Positions 10,301 through 17,725 of a DNA stretch of 48,917 bases are shown one piece after another. Positions within the stretch are counted from its first letter, which is position 1. Each line of letters starts with the position of its first letter. This DNA is from SMAG-U1939 sp036376595 (lineage in GTDB: Bacteria > Chloroflexota > Ktedonobacteria > Ktedonobacterales > JADMIN01), in the NCBI GenBank assembly GCA_036376595.1, contig DASVAA010000090.1:1-48917 (forward strand). Direction: 5' to 3'. A program made the position numbers and the translations under genes. The notes beneath the pieces were generated by a model, which did no database searches, was not told where the DNA came from, and worked only from the letters and a program-made list of their open reading frames with translations.

Positions 10301-11955
10301 GGAATGGCACCAACCCGCAGAACTTCACGCTCAAGGCTGGTCAATTGACCATCACCCCATCGTCGGTCTCGCAGTCGCAGGTGCTGGGCACCACGACGAC
10401 CAACTCGGTGACCATCAAGAACACCGGGACGGCACCGGCGAACGTGAAGCTGGATGAGCGCAGCGGCGCCTTCCAGATCCTGACGGCGCACGGCGCACCG
10501 CTGCGCCTGATCGAGATGGAAAACGGCGATCTCGCTTCTCCGGTCTTCCTCGGCAACAAGACCGGCGACAACGGTCCGGGCACGTACGCCGGTCCTCCAC
10601 AGGATCCGACGTGGTCGACGATCGCCTCGTACCCCAGTGGCATCATGGATAACTCCGCCGACTTCATCAACGGCAAGGAGTATTCCGTGGGCGGCATTGA
10701 CACCACCTTTGCCGTCACCAACAAGGGGTACGTCTACGATCCGAATACCGACACCTGGGCGCCAATCGCCAACATGCCCGTGGCACGCGAGAAACCGGGC
10801 GTCGCGGCGGTCAACGGCAAGCTGTACGTGAGCGGTGGTTGGGACTCGAGTGGCAATCCGGTCGCCGAGACCGACGTCTACGACCCCAGCACCAATAACT
10901 GGAGCACGTTGTCGCCCAACCCGCATCCGACGGCAGCTCCGGGCGTCGCGGTCGCCAACGGCAAGATCTACTTTGTCGCCGGCTGCTCCGATGCCTTCTG
11001 CACGACGACCACCACCTCGGTGGTCTACGACCCCGGTAGCGATAGCTGGGCCACCATCGCAGCCTATCCCGTCTCCGATTCGTGGGAGGCGTGCGGCGGC
11101 CTCAGCGGCAAGGTATACTGCGCGGGCGGCACGAATGGCAGCGCCACCTACAAGTCCACCTATGCCTACGATCCGTCGGCTGACTCGTGGACGCAGGTCG
11201 CCGACATGCCAATCGACCTGTGGGCCTCGGTGTCGGGCGCTCCCAACGGCATGTTCGTGGTCAGCAGTGGCGTAACCAACGGCTTCAGCACGATCACCAA
11301 CCAGGGCTACGCCTACGATCCGTCGGCTGACTCCTGGTCGGCGATCCCGAACGCGCAGTTCCCGCGCTACCGCGCGGGCGGCTCGTGCGGCTTCTACAAG
11401 ATCGGCGGCTCCTCCGGCGGGTTCAACCCGACGGCGGACTCCGAGCTGCTCTCGGGTCTCACGCTGTGCGGCGTGATTGACGTGCCGTGGCTGGCCGAAA
11501 GCCCAACGACGGCGACCCTCCAGCCGGGGCAGGGCGTCACGGTGACCATCACCCTGTCGGCCACCACGGCTGATCAGGTGACTCAGCCCGGGACCTACAC
11601 CGCGCAGCTTGGCGTGGAGCAGAACACCCCCTACCCAGTCAGTCCGATCGACATCACCATGACGGTGACTCCGCCCTCTGGCTGGGGCAAGATCACCGGC
11701 ACGGTGACCGGAACCGACTGCAAGGGCAACACGGCGCCCCTGGGCGGCGTGCAGATCCAGGCCAACGGCAAGGGCTACACCTTCACGCTGAAGACTGATA
11801 AGAACGGGAACTACGCCTTCTGGGCACCAGCTGGAAGCAACCCGTACACGATCATCGCCAGCGACAACGGGTGGATCGCCCAAACCACGAAGGTCAACAT
11901 CAAGTCGCAGAAGGTCGTCACCGTCAACTTCAACCTGAAGCGGACGGCCTGCTAG
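7327..11955 (+). CDS. Large secreted multidomain protein with carboxypeptidase-regulatory-like and kelch repeats
   Basis: About 1540 residues, exported. The start chosen is TTG 7327, because AGAGG lies about 8 nt upstream and it gives a compact signal peptide (basic n-region, LLLSLLVAAPAQA ending in an AQA site); ATG 7234 is in frame but lacks a good ribosome site. After a low-complexity stretch comes a propeller-like domain opening with LPPDTQGAVGPNNYVQ. Two carboxypeptidase-regulatory-like beta domains follow, from about TGTVTDASNNNPVVGATV. Next are a jelly-roll-like domain (NEPFDGSTMPAGW to VDDVAVM), another such beta domain, and about six kelch-type repeats (YDPNTDTW, YDPSTNNW, YDPSADSW). 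A final carboxypeptidase-regulatory-like domain closes the protein. No peptidase or glycosidase catalytic motif is visible, so a surface or adhesion role is most likely. Confidence 0.8.
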   Translation: MHRWNRPFRHAISARIPTFGFAFALLLSLLVAAPAQAAPHSSNPGAPAGKGHGPTVSSALKHDTSPRLATMKPSKSASQANNKKTQAVPLHAVPHSTLNSAAKSGSADVQTSVTTNTMPAFGQNFEGVGNLNGVLPPDTQGAVGPNNYVQMINLSFAVYNKQGNLLYGPVPNTTLWQGFGGPCETFNGGDPITLYDENADRWFMSQLAYPGGSQGYHECIAISQTGDPTGAWYRYDFLFSSDTLNDYPKFGVWPDAYYMSANDFLNASSFTGVTAIAFNRAQMLAGQQATTVSFTIGSQYGSLLPANADGGALGFNPPAGAPEQYFDMCDDSFGTCSTDQIQMWNFHVDWSNPANSTFGNNGAPSQIFQTAPFDSNLCNYNRSCIPQPGTSVGLDALSDRLMYRADYRNLGGTQAVVFDDSVDVNGSDHAGIRWYELTNSGSGWSINQQGTYAPDSDNRWMGSAALDASGDIAIGFSVSSASTFPSIRVAGRLAGDPAGQLSQGEETMIAGGGSQTSGFSRWGDYAAMQVDPTDGCTFWFTSEYMQTTSAADWHTRIGSFKFPSCTAGPHGTLTGTVTDASNNNPVVGATVSAGVASTTTDSQGNYTMTLPAASYNVTYSAFGYATQTVNGVQISDGGTTTENVALTPSPSVHVTGTVSDGSGHGWPLYARIDITGRPGGPIFTNPATGQYSVTLPQNATYSLKVTADIAGYQVVNDSVTVGTSDLTHDISIPVAPTCTVPGYQFQYGTPVLNEPFDGSTMPAGWTVVDNKGNGEVWQIGDPEGRGNLTGGSGNFADINSDYYGFTNSQDTSLVSPAMDLTNTATPILQFHTDYFGYPGQTGAIDVSTDGGATWSNVWQHTSDSVRGPVLEQVAIPQAGGHSSVQLRFHFISSFGWWWEVDDVAVMNRSCQPIPGGLVVGNVTDANTGTGINGATVASVDQPADKGVTRATPDDPNLGDGYYWLFSSLTGSHAFTASKPPYQADTETLNVAGNGTNPQNFTLKAGQLTITPSSVSQSQVLGTTTTNSVTIKNTGTAPANVKLDERSGAFQILTAHGAPLRLIEMENGDLASPVFLGNKTGDNGPGTYAGPPQDPTWSTIASYPSGIMDNSADFINGKEYSVGGIDTTFAVTNKGYVYDPNTDTWAPIANMPVAREKPGVAAVNGKLYVSGGWDSSGNPVAETDVYDPSTNNWSTLSPNPHPTAAPGVAVANGKIYFVAGCSDAFCTTTTTSVVYDPGSDSWATIAAYPVSDSWEACGGLSGKVYCAGGTNGSATYKSTYAYDPSADSWTQVADMPIDLWASVSGAPNGMFVVSSGVTNGFSTITNQGYAYDPSADSWSAIPNAQFPRYRAGGSCGFYKIGGSSGGFNPTADSELLSGLTLCGVIDVPWLAESPTTATLQPGQGVTVTITLSATTADQVTQPGTYTAQLGVEQNTPYPVSPIDITMTVTPPSGWGKITGTVTGTDCKGNTAPLGGVQIQANGKGYTFTLKTDKNGNYAFWAPAGSNPYTIIASDNGWIAQTTKVNIKSQKVVTVNFNLKRTAC

Positions 11956-11978
11956 GCCTTCTCCGACGTTCAACCCCC

Positions 11979-12011
11979 GCGGCCCCGTCATCCTCGTGGT
12001 GGCGGGGCCGC
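11979..12011 (+). terminator. Hairpin terminator after the kelch protein
   Basis: GCGGCCCCG (11979-11987) and CGGGGCCGC (12003-12011) form a perfect 9-bp stem with a 15-nt loop, 23 nt after the stop codon. The T-run after it is weak. Confidence 0.5.
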
Positions 12012-12065
12012 CGTTGTGGAGGCGCTGCGCTGCCACTGCGTCAGTGGTAGCTCTCGCAGCATTGA

Positions 12066-12199
12066 GTTACCCAACACGATCGGTGTGGCACACGTGTTCC
12101 GGCAGAGCGGTACGCCCACAAACACCAATCGAAATCAACGTTCTAACTGGCTGTGCGCTTGCTCCATATGACAAGGTACGCCCCTGAGTGTTGGGTAAC
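12066..12199. promoter_or_regulatory. Inverted operator-like pair, copy B
   Basis: GTTACCCAAC (12066-12075, again as TGAGTTACCCAAC) and GTTGGGTAAC (12190-12199) repeat the arrangement found at 6865-7018. The right site is 116 bp before the conserved promoter segment (117 bp in copy A). The pair spans 134 bp here and 154 bp in copy A; the 20-bp difference is close to two turns of B-DNA, which would keep the sites on the same face. Confidence 0.55.
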
Positions 12200-12305
12200 A
12201 CGTGTCTGCGCGGGCGCCAGGAGTGACACTCCCAAGGATGAGCGCGAGACACGTAAAATTGCGCACTTGCTGTGGCCCTTCGTACGCACTATGACCTGCC
12301 AAAAG

Positions 12306-12400
12306 AAGTACGCCTTTTGGGTGAGAGATTTGAGGCAAGCGGCGGCTACACTGGGACCGGTGCCCAAAAACCTGGCAGGAGCCAGCTGAGGAAGGTGTGG
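12306..12400 (+). promoter_or_regulatory. Conserved promoter-plus-leader module, copy B
   Basis: Same elements as copy A at nearly identical offsets: AAGTACGCC (12306), TTTGGGTGA (12316), TACACTGG (12347), GCCCAA (12362), GGCAGGAG (12374), GGAAGG (12390). The leader hairpin is kept with changed pairs: GCCA (12381-12384) can pair with TGGC (12398-12401) around a loop holding GGAAG. About 200 nt of further leader lead to the gene at 12606; no known riboswitch was recognised there. Confidence 0.55.
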
Positions 12401-12605
12401 CGCGCGGCGCGGCGTGACCGGCCGCGCCAGAGGATGGGAAGGGGGTGCCAGTCCTCCCGGGGCGGAGGAACCTCACGGCACGCGGCCCAGAGCGGCCGAA
12501 TCGGAACCCGGAAACCGCACATGCGAATCAGGTGAACAGGTGAACTGCGGGACAGGCTGCCCGCATCAGAGCGGGACGCCTGCGCTCACGAAGGAGTGTT
12601 CCAGC

Positions 12606-14564
12606 ATGCGACGATTTCGTGTCCCAATGCTTGTCGTCTTCGCAGCCTTGATCGCCATCTCGGCGATCCTCTTCGCGGGACCCTCGCTCGCCAGCGCCGC
12701 GCCCGCGCCCGGGCGCCTCGCCCATCACGGACCAGCGGTTGTCCATTTGCCCAGCCGGCAGACCTGGCTGCACCTCAAGAAGACCCATCAGCCGCAGGGC
12801 ATCTTCCCCGCGGTGCAAGGTTCTGGCAATCTCGCCTACGGCGGCGGCCCGGTGCAGCACAGCCCCGTCACCTACGTGATCTTTTGGGGGCCGGGCTGGA
12901 GCTCGGATACCACCACCTCCTCGATCATCGAAAGCTATTTCGGCGATCTGAGCGGCACCAGCTTCGAGAACATCCTCACCCAGTACTACGACAACAGTGG
13001 CAACATCAACGACACCGAGAGCTACAGCTCCAGCCACGTCTGGTTCGATACCTCGACTCCCATCACCAGCAGCACCTCGTGCGGCTCGGCCGTCACCGAC
13101 ACCTCGCTGCAGAACGAAGTCAGCAACGCCATCAATGGCGGGCACTTCCCCAGCGACACCACGAACGCGCTGTATCTGGTCTACACGGCCAGCGGCTACT
13201 ACATCTACGACGGATCGAGCTGCAACGCGCCCGCGCCCGGCGGCCAGTGGTGCGCTTATCACAACTGGGCGTCGTCCAGCCATGCATACGCCGCCATGCC
13301 GTATCCCGGCTCGGGCTGCCAGGTCTCGACCACGCCCAACGGCAGCGTGTCGGGTGACAGCGAGGTCAACCTGACCTCGCACGAGGAGTTCGAGACGATC
13401 ACCGACCCGCAGGCGGGCAACGGCTGGGTAGACTCCGCTGGCTACGAGATCGGCGACAAGTGCGCGTGGGATTTCTCGCAGGGGCTGACGCACCTCAACA
13501 ACAGCGGCACCTTCGAGGTCCAGACCGAGTACAGCAACGCCTCCAGCTCGTGCGTCAACAGCTATGGCACCGTCAGCAATCCGCCGAGCATCTCCAGCTT
13601 CAGCCCGACCTCCGGGCCGGTCGGCACCAGCGTGACGATCACCGGCTCCAACTTCACGGGCGCCACGGCCGTCAAGTTCAACGGCACATCCGCGAGCTTC
13701 ACGGTCAATAGCAGCACGCAGATCACCGCGACCGTCCCCTCGGGCGCGACGACCGGTACGATCAGCGTCACCAACGGCTCCGGCACCGGCACCTCATCGG
13801 GCAGCTTCACCGTCACCACCAGCGGCGGCGGCGCGCCGACCGTTTCGAGCTTCAGCCCGACCTCCGGCGCGGTGGGCACCAGCATCACCATCACCGGGAC
13901 GAACTTCACCGGCGTGACCGCCGTCAAGTTCAACGGCACCTCGGCCAGCTACACCGTGAACAGCAGCACGCAGATCACGGCGACGGTGCCCAGCGGGGCA
14001 ACGACCGGTACGATCAGCGTCACCAACGGTTCCGGCACCGGCACCTCATCGGGCAGCTTCACGGTGACGACCGGCGGCCAGACGGCGCAACTGATCGTCA
14101 ACGGCGGCTTCGAGAACGGCCAATCGCCGTGGTCGGAGTCCTCGGCCAATGGCTACCAGATCATCGATCCGACCAACCCGCACACCGGCAGCTACAGCGC
14201 CTGGCTCTGCGGCTACGACGCCTGCTCAGATAAGATCTGGCAGACGGTGATGATCCCCAGCACGATGACCTCGGCGACGTGGAAGTTCTGGCTCTACATT
14301 GACACCAGCGAGGCGTCGGGCAGCCCGTGCTACGACTACTTCTACGCCCGCATCCAGACGTCGAGCGGAGCGACGATCACCACACCGCTGTCGAAGTGCA
14401 ACAGCAACGCCAACAACGCCTGGACGCAGTACAGCCTCAACGTCACGTCGGCGCTGAGCGCGTATAAGGGGCAGACGGTGCGCATCGCCTTCATCGGCAC
14501 CACCGACTACTCGCTGCCGACCGACTTCTTCGTAGACGACACGACCTTCACGGTCAACTATTAG
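12606..14564 (+). CDS. Secreted metalloprotease-like protein with two TIG domains and a C-terminal binding domain
   Basis: 652 residues. ATG 12606 follows GAAGGAG and starts a clean signal peptide (MRRFRVPMLVVFAALIAIS, cleavage near ASA, about residue 31). Residues 75-310 form a domain with SHEEFETITDP (258-268) and then GNGWVDSAGYEIGD; the HEExE-TDP pattern recalls secreted bacterial proteins of the EXORDIUM/Phi_1-like or metallopeptidase-like type, so a zinc site is possible but unproven. Two IPT/TIG beta-sandwich domains follow (about 324-400 and 408-486), then a jelly-roll-like domain (495-652, LIVNGGFENGQSPW) that may bind carbohydrate. It shares its whole upstream control region with the kelch protein, so the two are probably co-regulated. 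Confidence 0.8.
   Translation: MRRFRVPMLVVFAALIAISAILFAGPSLASAAPAPGRLAHHGPAVVHLPSRQTWLHLKKTHQPQGIFPAVQGSGNLAYGGGPVQHSPVTYVIFWGPGWSSDTTTSSIIESYFGDLSGTSFENILTQYYDNSGNINDTESYSSSHVWFDTSTPITSSTSCGSAVTDTSLQNEVSNAINGGHFPSDTTNALYLVYTASGYYIYDGSSCNAPAPGGQWCAYHNWASSSHAYAAMPYPGSGCQVSTTPNGSVSGDSEVNLTSHEEFETITDPQAGNGWVDSAGYEIGDKCAWDFSQGLTHLNNSGTFEVQTEYSNASSSCVNSYGTVSNPPSISSFSPTSGPVGTSVTITGSNFTGATAVKFNGTSASFTVNSSTQITATVPSGATTGTISVTNGSGTGTSSGSFTVTTSGGGAPTVSSFSPTSGAVGTSITITGTNFTGVTAVKFNGTSASYTVNSSTQITATVPSGATTGTISVTNGSGTGTSSGSFTVTTGGQTAQLIVNGGFENGQSPWSESSANGYQIIDPTNPHTGSYSAWLCGYDACSDKIWQTVMIPSTMTSATWKFWLYIDTSEASGSPCYDYFYARIQTSSGATITTPLSKCNSNANNAWTQYSLNVTSALSAYKGQTVRIAFIGTTDYSLPTDFFVDDTTFTVNY
13596..14062 (+). 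repeat. 252-bp tandem duplication encoding the two TIG domains
   Basis: The two TIG coding segments are offset by exactly 252 bp (84 codons). The block 13752-13810 recurs at 14004-14062 with one mismatch in 59 bp, including silent positions, which implies a recent duplication or ongoing gene conversion. Confidence 0.8.
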
Positions 14565-14830
14565 GGGTCCTCGCCCCACCCTCGGCTGAGGAGAGGCTAC
14601 GGAGCACGCGGAGGCCGCGGAGCGTCGCGGAGGCCGCGGAGAACAGAGGGATTCAACTCCCAGCCTCCTCTCCCCGGCGAGGGCATGGGGGTGCTAGAGG
14701 ATGAGGTAGAACGCGAGCGTCCGCCAGACGCCCGCTCGCGTGGGCCGGATGCGGGGCAACGGCGCCCGGTGTCCGGCCCAACGTCTGCCCGCGCGTAACC
14801 TGCCGCCGCGGCGACCTGTACCAACGGGCA
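14565..14830. other. Non-coding stretch with a hairpin and a degenerate GGAGG-type repeat
   Basis: No convincing gene. At 14600-14640 there is a degenerate run of about 9-bp units (ACGGAGCACGCGGAGG and similar), related to the 28-bp repeats at 16166 and 17118. CGCGAGCG (14712-14719) and CGCTCGCG (14733-14740) form a perfect 8-bp stem with a 13-nt loop, a possible terminator for the secreted-protein transcript. Confidence 0.4.
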
Positions 14831-14859
14831 TTGCGGCGGCTCTGTGCGAACGCTATACT
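14831..14859 (+). promoter_or_regulatory. Sigma-70-type promoter of the flavin reductase/UDG operon
   Basis: TTGCGG (14831-14836), a 17-nt spacer, TATACT (14854-14859), about 70 nt before the gene start. Confidence 0.6.
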
Positions 14860-14927
14860 TCGCGGAAGGAAGCGCCGCGATGGCAGATGGCGATGGCGAC
14901 GCGCAGCATCCCATGTGATAATCGGAC

Positions 14928-15437
14928 TTGAGTCAGCGCATGACGGTGGATCCACAGGCGTTCCGGGCGGTGATGGGACGCTTCGCGACGGGGGTAGCGG
15001 TCGTCACGACCTGCGAGGGATCGCAGCGCATGGGCATCACCGTCAACGCCTTCTGCTCGGTGTCGCTCGACCCACCGCAGGTGTTGGTCTGCATCGAGCG
15101 CACCAGCCGTGTGTTTGAGGCGCTGCTACATAGCGGGATCTTCGCCGTCAACCTGCTGCGCGATGACCAGCAGCAGATCTCAGTCTGCTTCGCCGGCAAC
15201 TCCGAGGAGCGCTACCGCGATTTCTGCTCGGTGCGAAGCCACATCGAGGCGACCGGCGCGCCGATCTTCGACGGCTCGGTCGGCTGGGCTGACTGTCGTG
15301 TCGTCGCGGCGTATCCCGGCGGCGACCACACGATCTTCGTCGGCCGCGTCGAGGCGCTAGGTCCGGGATCCGGCGCGCCGCTGCTCTACTACCGCAGCGC
15401 GTACTGGCGCGGCCCCGACGACGGGCGCGCGCCATGA
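14928..15437 (+). CDS. Flavin reductase-like FMN-binding protein
   Basis: 169 residues from TTG 14928, or 165 from ATG 14940; neither has a strong ribosome site, and homology starts near FRAVMGRFATGVAVVTT, so both fit. The sequence follows the flavin-reductase-like split-barrel family: FATGVAVVTT, a TVNAFCSVSLDPPQVLVCI core that binds FMN, then FAVNLLRDDQ and the DHTIFVGRVEAL strand. Such proteins reduce free FMN/FAD with NAD(P)H for a partner oxygenase, but no oxygenase is adjacent. The stop overlaps the next start (ATGA, 15434-15437), so it is co-translated with the uracil-DNA glycosylase. Confidence 0.85.
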   Translation: MSQRMTVDPQAFRAVMGRFATGVAVVTTCEGSQRMGITVNAFCSVSLDPPQVLVCIERTSRVFEALLHSGIFAVNLLRDDQQQISVCFAGNSEERYRDFCSVRSHIEATGAPIFDGSVGWADCRVVAAYPGGDHTIFVGRVEALGPGSGAPLLYYRSAYWRGPDDGRAP

Positions 15438-16165
15438 GGGCAACGGACACAGACACGGCGAGCGGCAAGGTCATCGCGACGGGGAGTGATGATGCGCGTG
15501 GGATGGTGCCGGTTCCGCCGCCGTTGCCACCGGAGGTGGACCATGCCGAGCGCGAGCGGCTGCTGGCCGAGCTGCACGCGCGCATGCGGGCCTGTGAGCG
15601 CTGCGTGGCGGCGGGCTACCTGGCGCGCAATACGAGCGTGGCGGGCTTTCGCGGGCGGATCGGCGACCGGGTGATGCTGGTCGGGCAGGCGCCGGGGCAT
15701 CTCTCGGTCGAGCGCGGCCGGGCGTTTTCGGGTCCCGGCGGTCGGCTGCTGGACGACTGGCTGCGGCGCGCTGGCTTTGCCCCCGGCGCGCTGTGGAGCG
15801 CGGTCTACGTCTCGGCGATCACCAAGTGCGATCCTGGCAAGAGTCCACGCGGTGGCGGCGACCGCAAGCCTACGCCTGCGGAACAGGCGCTCTGCCGGCC
15901 ATTTCTGCTGGCCGAGCTGGACCTGGTGCGGCCGTGGGTGATCCTGCCGGTGGGCGGGATGGCGATTGATGCGTTTCTGGGGCCGAGCAAGCTGGACGCG
16001 GTGATTGGACGCGCCTTCGAGCGCAACGGCGCGCGCATCCTGCCGCTGCCGCACCCTTCGGGCGTGAGCCGTTGGCTCAACACGCCCCAGCACCAGGCGC
16101 TGCTGGCCCAGGCGCTCGACATCCTGGCCGGCTGGCGCCGGGAATGGGAGCGAGAAGCAGAATGA
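15434..16165 (+). CDS. Uracil-DNA glycosylase, Fe-S family (type 4/5)
   Basis: 243 residues. It should excise uracil from DNA and start base-excision repair. Four cysteines placed like the 4Fe-4S ligands of the family are C54, C57, C132 and C154. The active-site motif 1 is GQAPG (84-88), followed by GRAFSGPGGRLLDDWL, which binds the DNA backbone and uracil. Motif 3 is LPHPSGVSRWLN (205-216), containing the HPSG loop. Motif 1 as GQAPG is closer to type 4 (GEAPG) than to type 5, but an acidic residue is replaced by Gln, so the exact subfamily is unsure. Residues 1-40 are a low-complexity extension. Coupled to the flavin reductase by an ATGA overlap. Confidence 0.85.
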   Translation: MRATDTDTASGKVIATGSDDARGMVPVPPPLPPEVDHAERERLLAELHARMRACERCVAAGYLARNTSVAGFRGRIGDRVMLVGQAPGHLSVERGRAFSGPGGRLLDDWLRRAGFAPGALWSAVYVSAITKCDPGKSPRGGGDRKPTPAEQALCRPFLLAELDLVRPWVILPVGGMAIDAFLGPSKLDAVIGRAFERNGARILPLPHPSGVSRWLNTPQHQALLAQALDILAGWRREWEREAE

Positions 16166-16320
16166 ACCACAGAGGACGCAGAGGACGCAGAGGAGGAGAA
16201 GGGAAGACAGAGGAACATGCAAGCCGCGAAAGGGGCTTGGGTGCTACCACTGGGTTGTAGCAAGCTCGGAGGGACGCACCCGCACGTGCCGCCCTCTGCA
16301 ACCTCTGCGTCTTCTGCGGT
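16166..16320. repeat. Inverted pair of 28-bp GGACGCAGA-type repeats
   Basis: Left arm 16166-16193 (begins ACCACAGAGGACGC, built of 9-bp CAGAGGACG units) and right arm 16293-16320 in opposite orientation; 24 of 28 positions agree, and the spacer is 99 bp. The left arm starts at the base after the UDG stop codon. In RNA this would be a long imperfect hairpin. Confidence 0.75.
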
Positions 16321-16355
16321 TCAATAGAGTCTGGTAAGCGAAAGGGGAGAGCTGG

Positions 16356-17105
16356 ATGGCAGAGAATGAGAACAAGGCGCGCAAGCGCGTCCTGGTGGTG
16401 ATGGCGCACCCCGACGATGGCGAGTTCGGCTGCGCCGCGACGCTGGCGAAGTGGTCCGCCGAGGGGCGCGACATCTACTACTGCCTGGTGACGGACGGGC
16501 AGGTTGGCGACGCCGGCGACGAGACGATCACCAGCGAGGAGCTGGCGGCAAAGCGGCGCGTGGAGGCGCAGGCAGCGGCGCACGCCGAGGGCATCACCAA
16601 CGACGTGATCTTCCTGCACTACATGGATTCGCGCGTCCAGCCGACGCTGGAGCTGCGCCGCGATATTGCGCGCGTCATCCGCCAGGTGCGGCCCGACGTG
16701 GTGATCTGCCAGGACCCGACGGTGCGCTGGCATGGCCAGGGCTACATCAACCATCCCGACCATCAGGCGGCGGGTGAGGCGACGCTCGCGGCGATCATGC
16801 CGGTGGCGAGCACGCGTTTGGCCTTCCCGGAGCTGGCCGACGAGGGGCTGAAAACGCACAACGTCAAGGAGATCTACATCACCGGCACGGAGCACGCCGA
16901 TCGCTGGGTGGATGTGGAGGGTTACATCGAGGCCAAGAAAGCCGCGCTGCGCGCCCACACGAGCCAGTTCCCCAAGTGGGATCCCGGCGAGATGGTGGAC
17001 CAGTGGGCGCGCGAGACCGCCAACCAGGCGCGCAAGCACGGCCACGACATGAAGTACGCCGAGGGCTTCAAGTACATCCGCATGGAAGACGACGACGAAG
17101 AGTAG
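16356..17105 (+). CDS. PIG-L family zinc-dependent deacetylase
   Basis: 249 residues, the normal length for LmbE/PIG-L enzymes. Motifs: AHPDD (17-21), which carries zinc ligands and the general base, and NHPDHQ (132-137) with the third zinc ligand; GAVGCAATL-like GEFGCAATL follows the first. These enzymes remove acetyl groups from N-acetylglucosamine-containing small molecules (bacillithiol or mycothiol precursors, glycolipids). The substrate here is not fixed by context. ATG 16356 has GGGGAG upstream. The gene stands alone between two inverted-repeat structures. Confidence 0.85.
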   Translation: MAENENKARKRVLVVMAHPDDGEFGCAATLAKWSAEGRDIYYCLVTDGQVGDAGDETITSEELAAKRRVEAQAAAHAEGITNDVIFLHYMDSRVQPTLELRRDIARVIRQVRPDVVICQDPTVRWHGQGYINHPDHQAAGEATLAAIMPVASTRLAFPELADEGLKTHNVKEIYITGTEHADRWVDVEGYIEAKKAALRAHTSQFPKWDPGEMVDQWARETANQARKHGHDMKYAEGFKYIRMEDDDEE

Positions 17106-17117
17106 CGAGAAGAATGC

Positions 17118-17251
17118 ACCACAGAGGGAACGGAGGCAACGGAGGAGAAGGGAGGGGGAGGAGCCAATCTTGGCCTCTGGGCGAGATTGGGCCGCATACG
17201 AGGTCATGCTTCCTCTGGGCTGACCTCCGTTTCCTCCGTTTCCTCTGTGGT
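17118..17251. repeat. Inverted pair of 28-bp GGAGGAAAC-type repeats
   Basis: Left arm 17118-17145 (begins ACCACAGAGGGAAC) and right arm 17224-17251 in reverse orientation; 26 of 28 positions agree, and the spacer is 78 bp. Same architecture as 16166-16320, here between the convergent PIG-L and peroxiredoxin genes, where it could end transcription from both sides. Confidence 0.75.
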
Positions 17252-17266
17252 TTTGATCTGAATCTC

Positions 17267-17725
17267 TTACGCGCCGCCCAGGGCGTGCAGCGCCAGGCCC
17301 GCGCTCTCGTCGGCCTTGACGGGCACCTGCACGTCCACCAGGCGCCCATTCTCGTCCACCACGAACTGGCTGCGCTGCATGCGGTTCTTCTCGGCGTTCC
17401 AGGCTCCATAGAGACGCGTCACGGCGTAGTCGGCGTCTACCAGCAGCGTGAAGGGCAGATCGTACTTGGTCTGGAACGCCTGGTGTGAGGTGCCGCTATC
17501 GGCGCTGATACCCAGCACGACGGCGTTGCGCTCGGTGATCTGGGGATAGGCGTCGCGGAAACCGCAGGCCTGGATGGTGCAGCCGGGGGTATCGTCCATC
17601 GGGTAGAAGTACACCACCACGCGGCGGCCACGCAGGTCCGAGAGCCGCACGGGGTTGCCGTGCTCGTCGGGCAGGGTGAAATCCGGCGCGAGATCGCCGA
17701 CCTTGAGACCATCTGACTCTGGCAT
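17267..17725 (-). CDS. bcp: Thioredoxin-dependent peroxiredoxin, BCP/PrxQ type
   Basis: 152 residues, cytoplasmic; reduces H2O2 and organic hydroperoxides with electrons from thioredoxin. The peroxidatic C49 lies in PMDDTPGCT, and the resolving cysteine C54 follows five residues later (IQACGFRD), the hallmark of PrxQ. The end WNAEKNRMQRSQFVVDENG fits the family, with a slightly divergent GxW segment. ATG at 17725-17723 was chosen because GGAGGAGG precedes it; 21 more upstream codons are open but have no ribosome site and lie outside the domain. Confidence 0.9.
   Translation of the reverse strand: MPESDGLKVGDLAPDFTLPDEHGNPVRLSDLRGRRVVVYFYPMDDTPGCTIQACGFRDAYPQITERNAVVLGISADSGTSHQAFQTKYDLPFTLLVDADYAVTRLYGAWNAEKNRMQRSQFVVDENGRLVDVQVPVKADESAGLALHALGGA

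Noticed and set aside
9580..12036. An 818-codon open frame antisense to the kelch protein
   Set aside because: Low-complexity translation mirroring the Thr/Gly-rich sense gene; no ribosome site or recognisable motif.
6865..12199. Reading the GTTACCCAAC/GTTGGGTAAC pairs as ends of two copies of a miniature transposon
   Set aside because: The sequences between the pairs are unrelated and differ in length, and I saw no target-site duplications, while their spacing to the promoter is conserved.
12347..12605. Cobalamin, c-di-AMP or c-di-GMP riboswitch in the leader of the TIG protein
   Set aside because: GGCAGGAG and AACCTCAC-like pieces recall parts of such consensus sequences, but the required conserved blocks and their order are missing.
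16166..17251. CRISPR array from the repeated GAGG-type units
   Set aside because: Units are 9 bp without spacers, copies occur in both orientations, and no cas genes are present.
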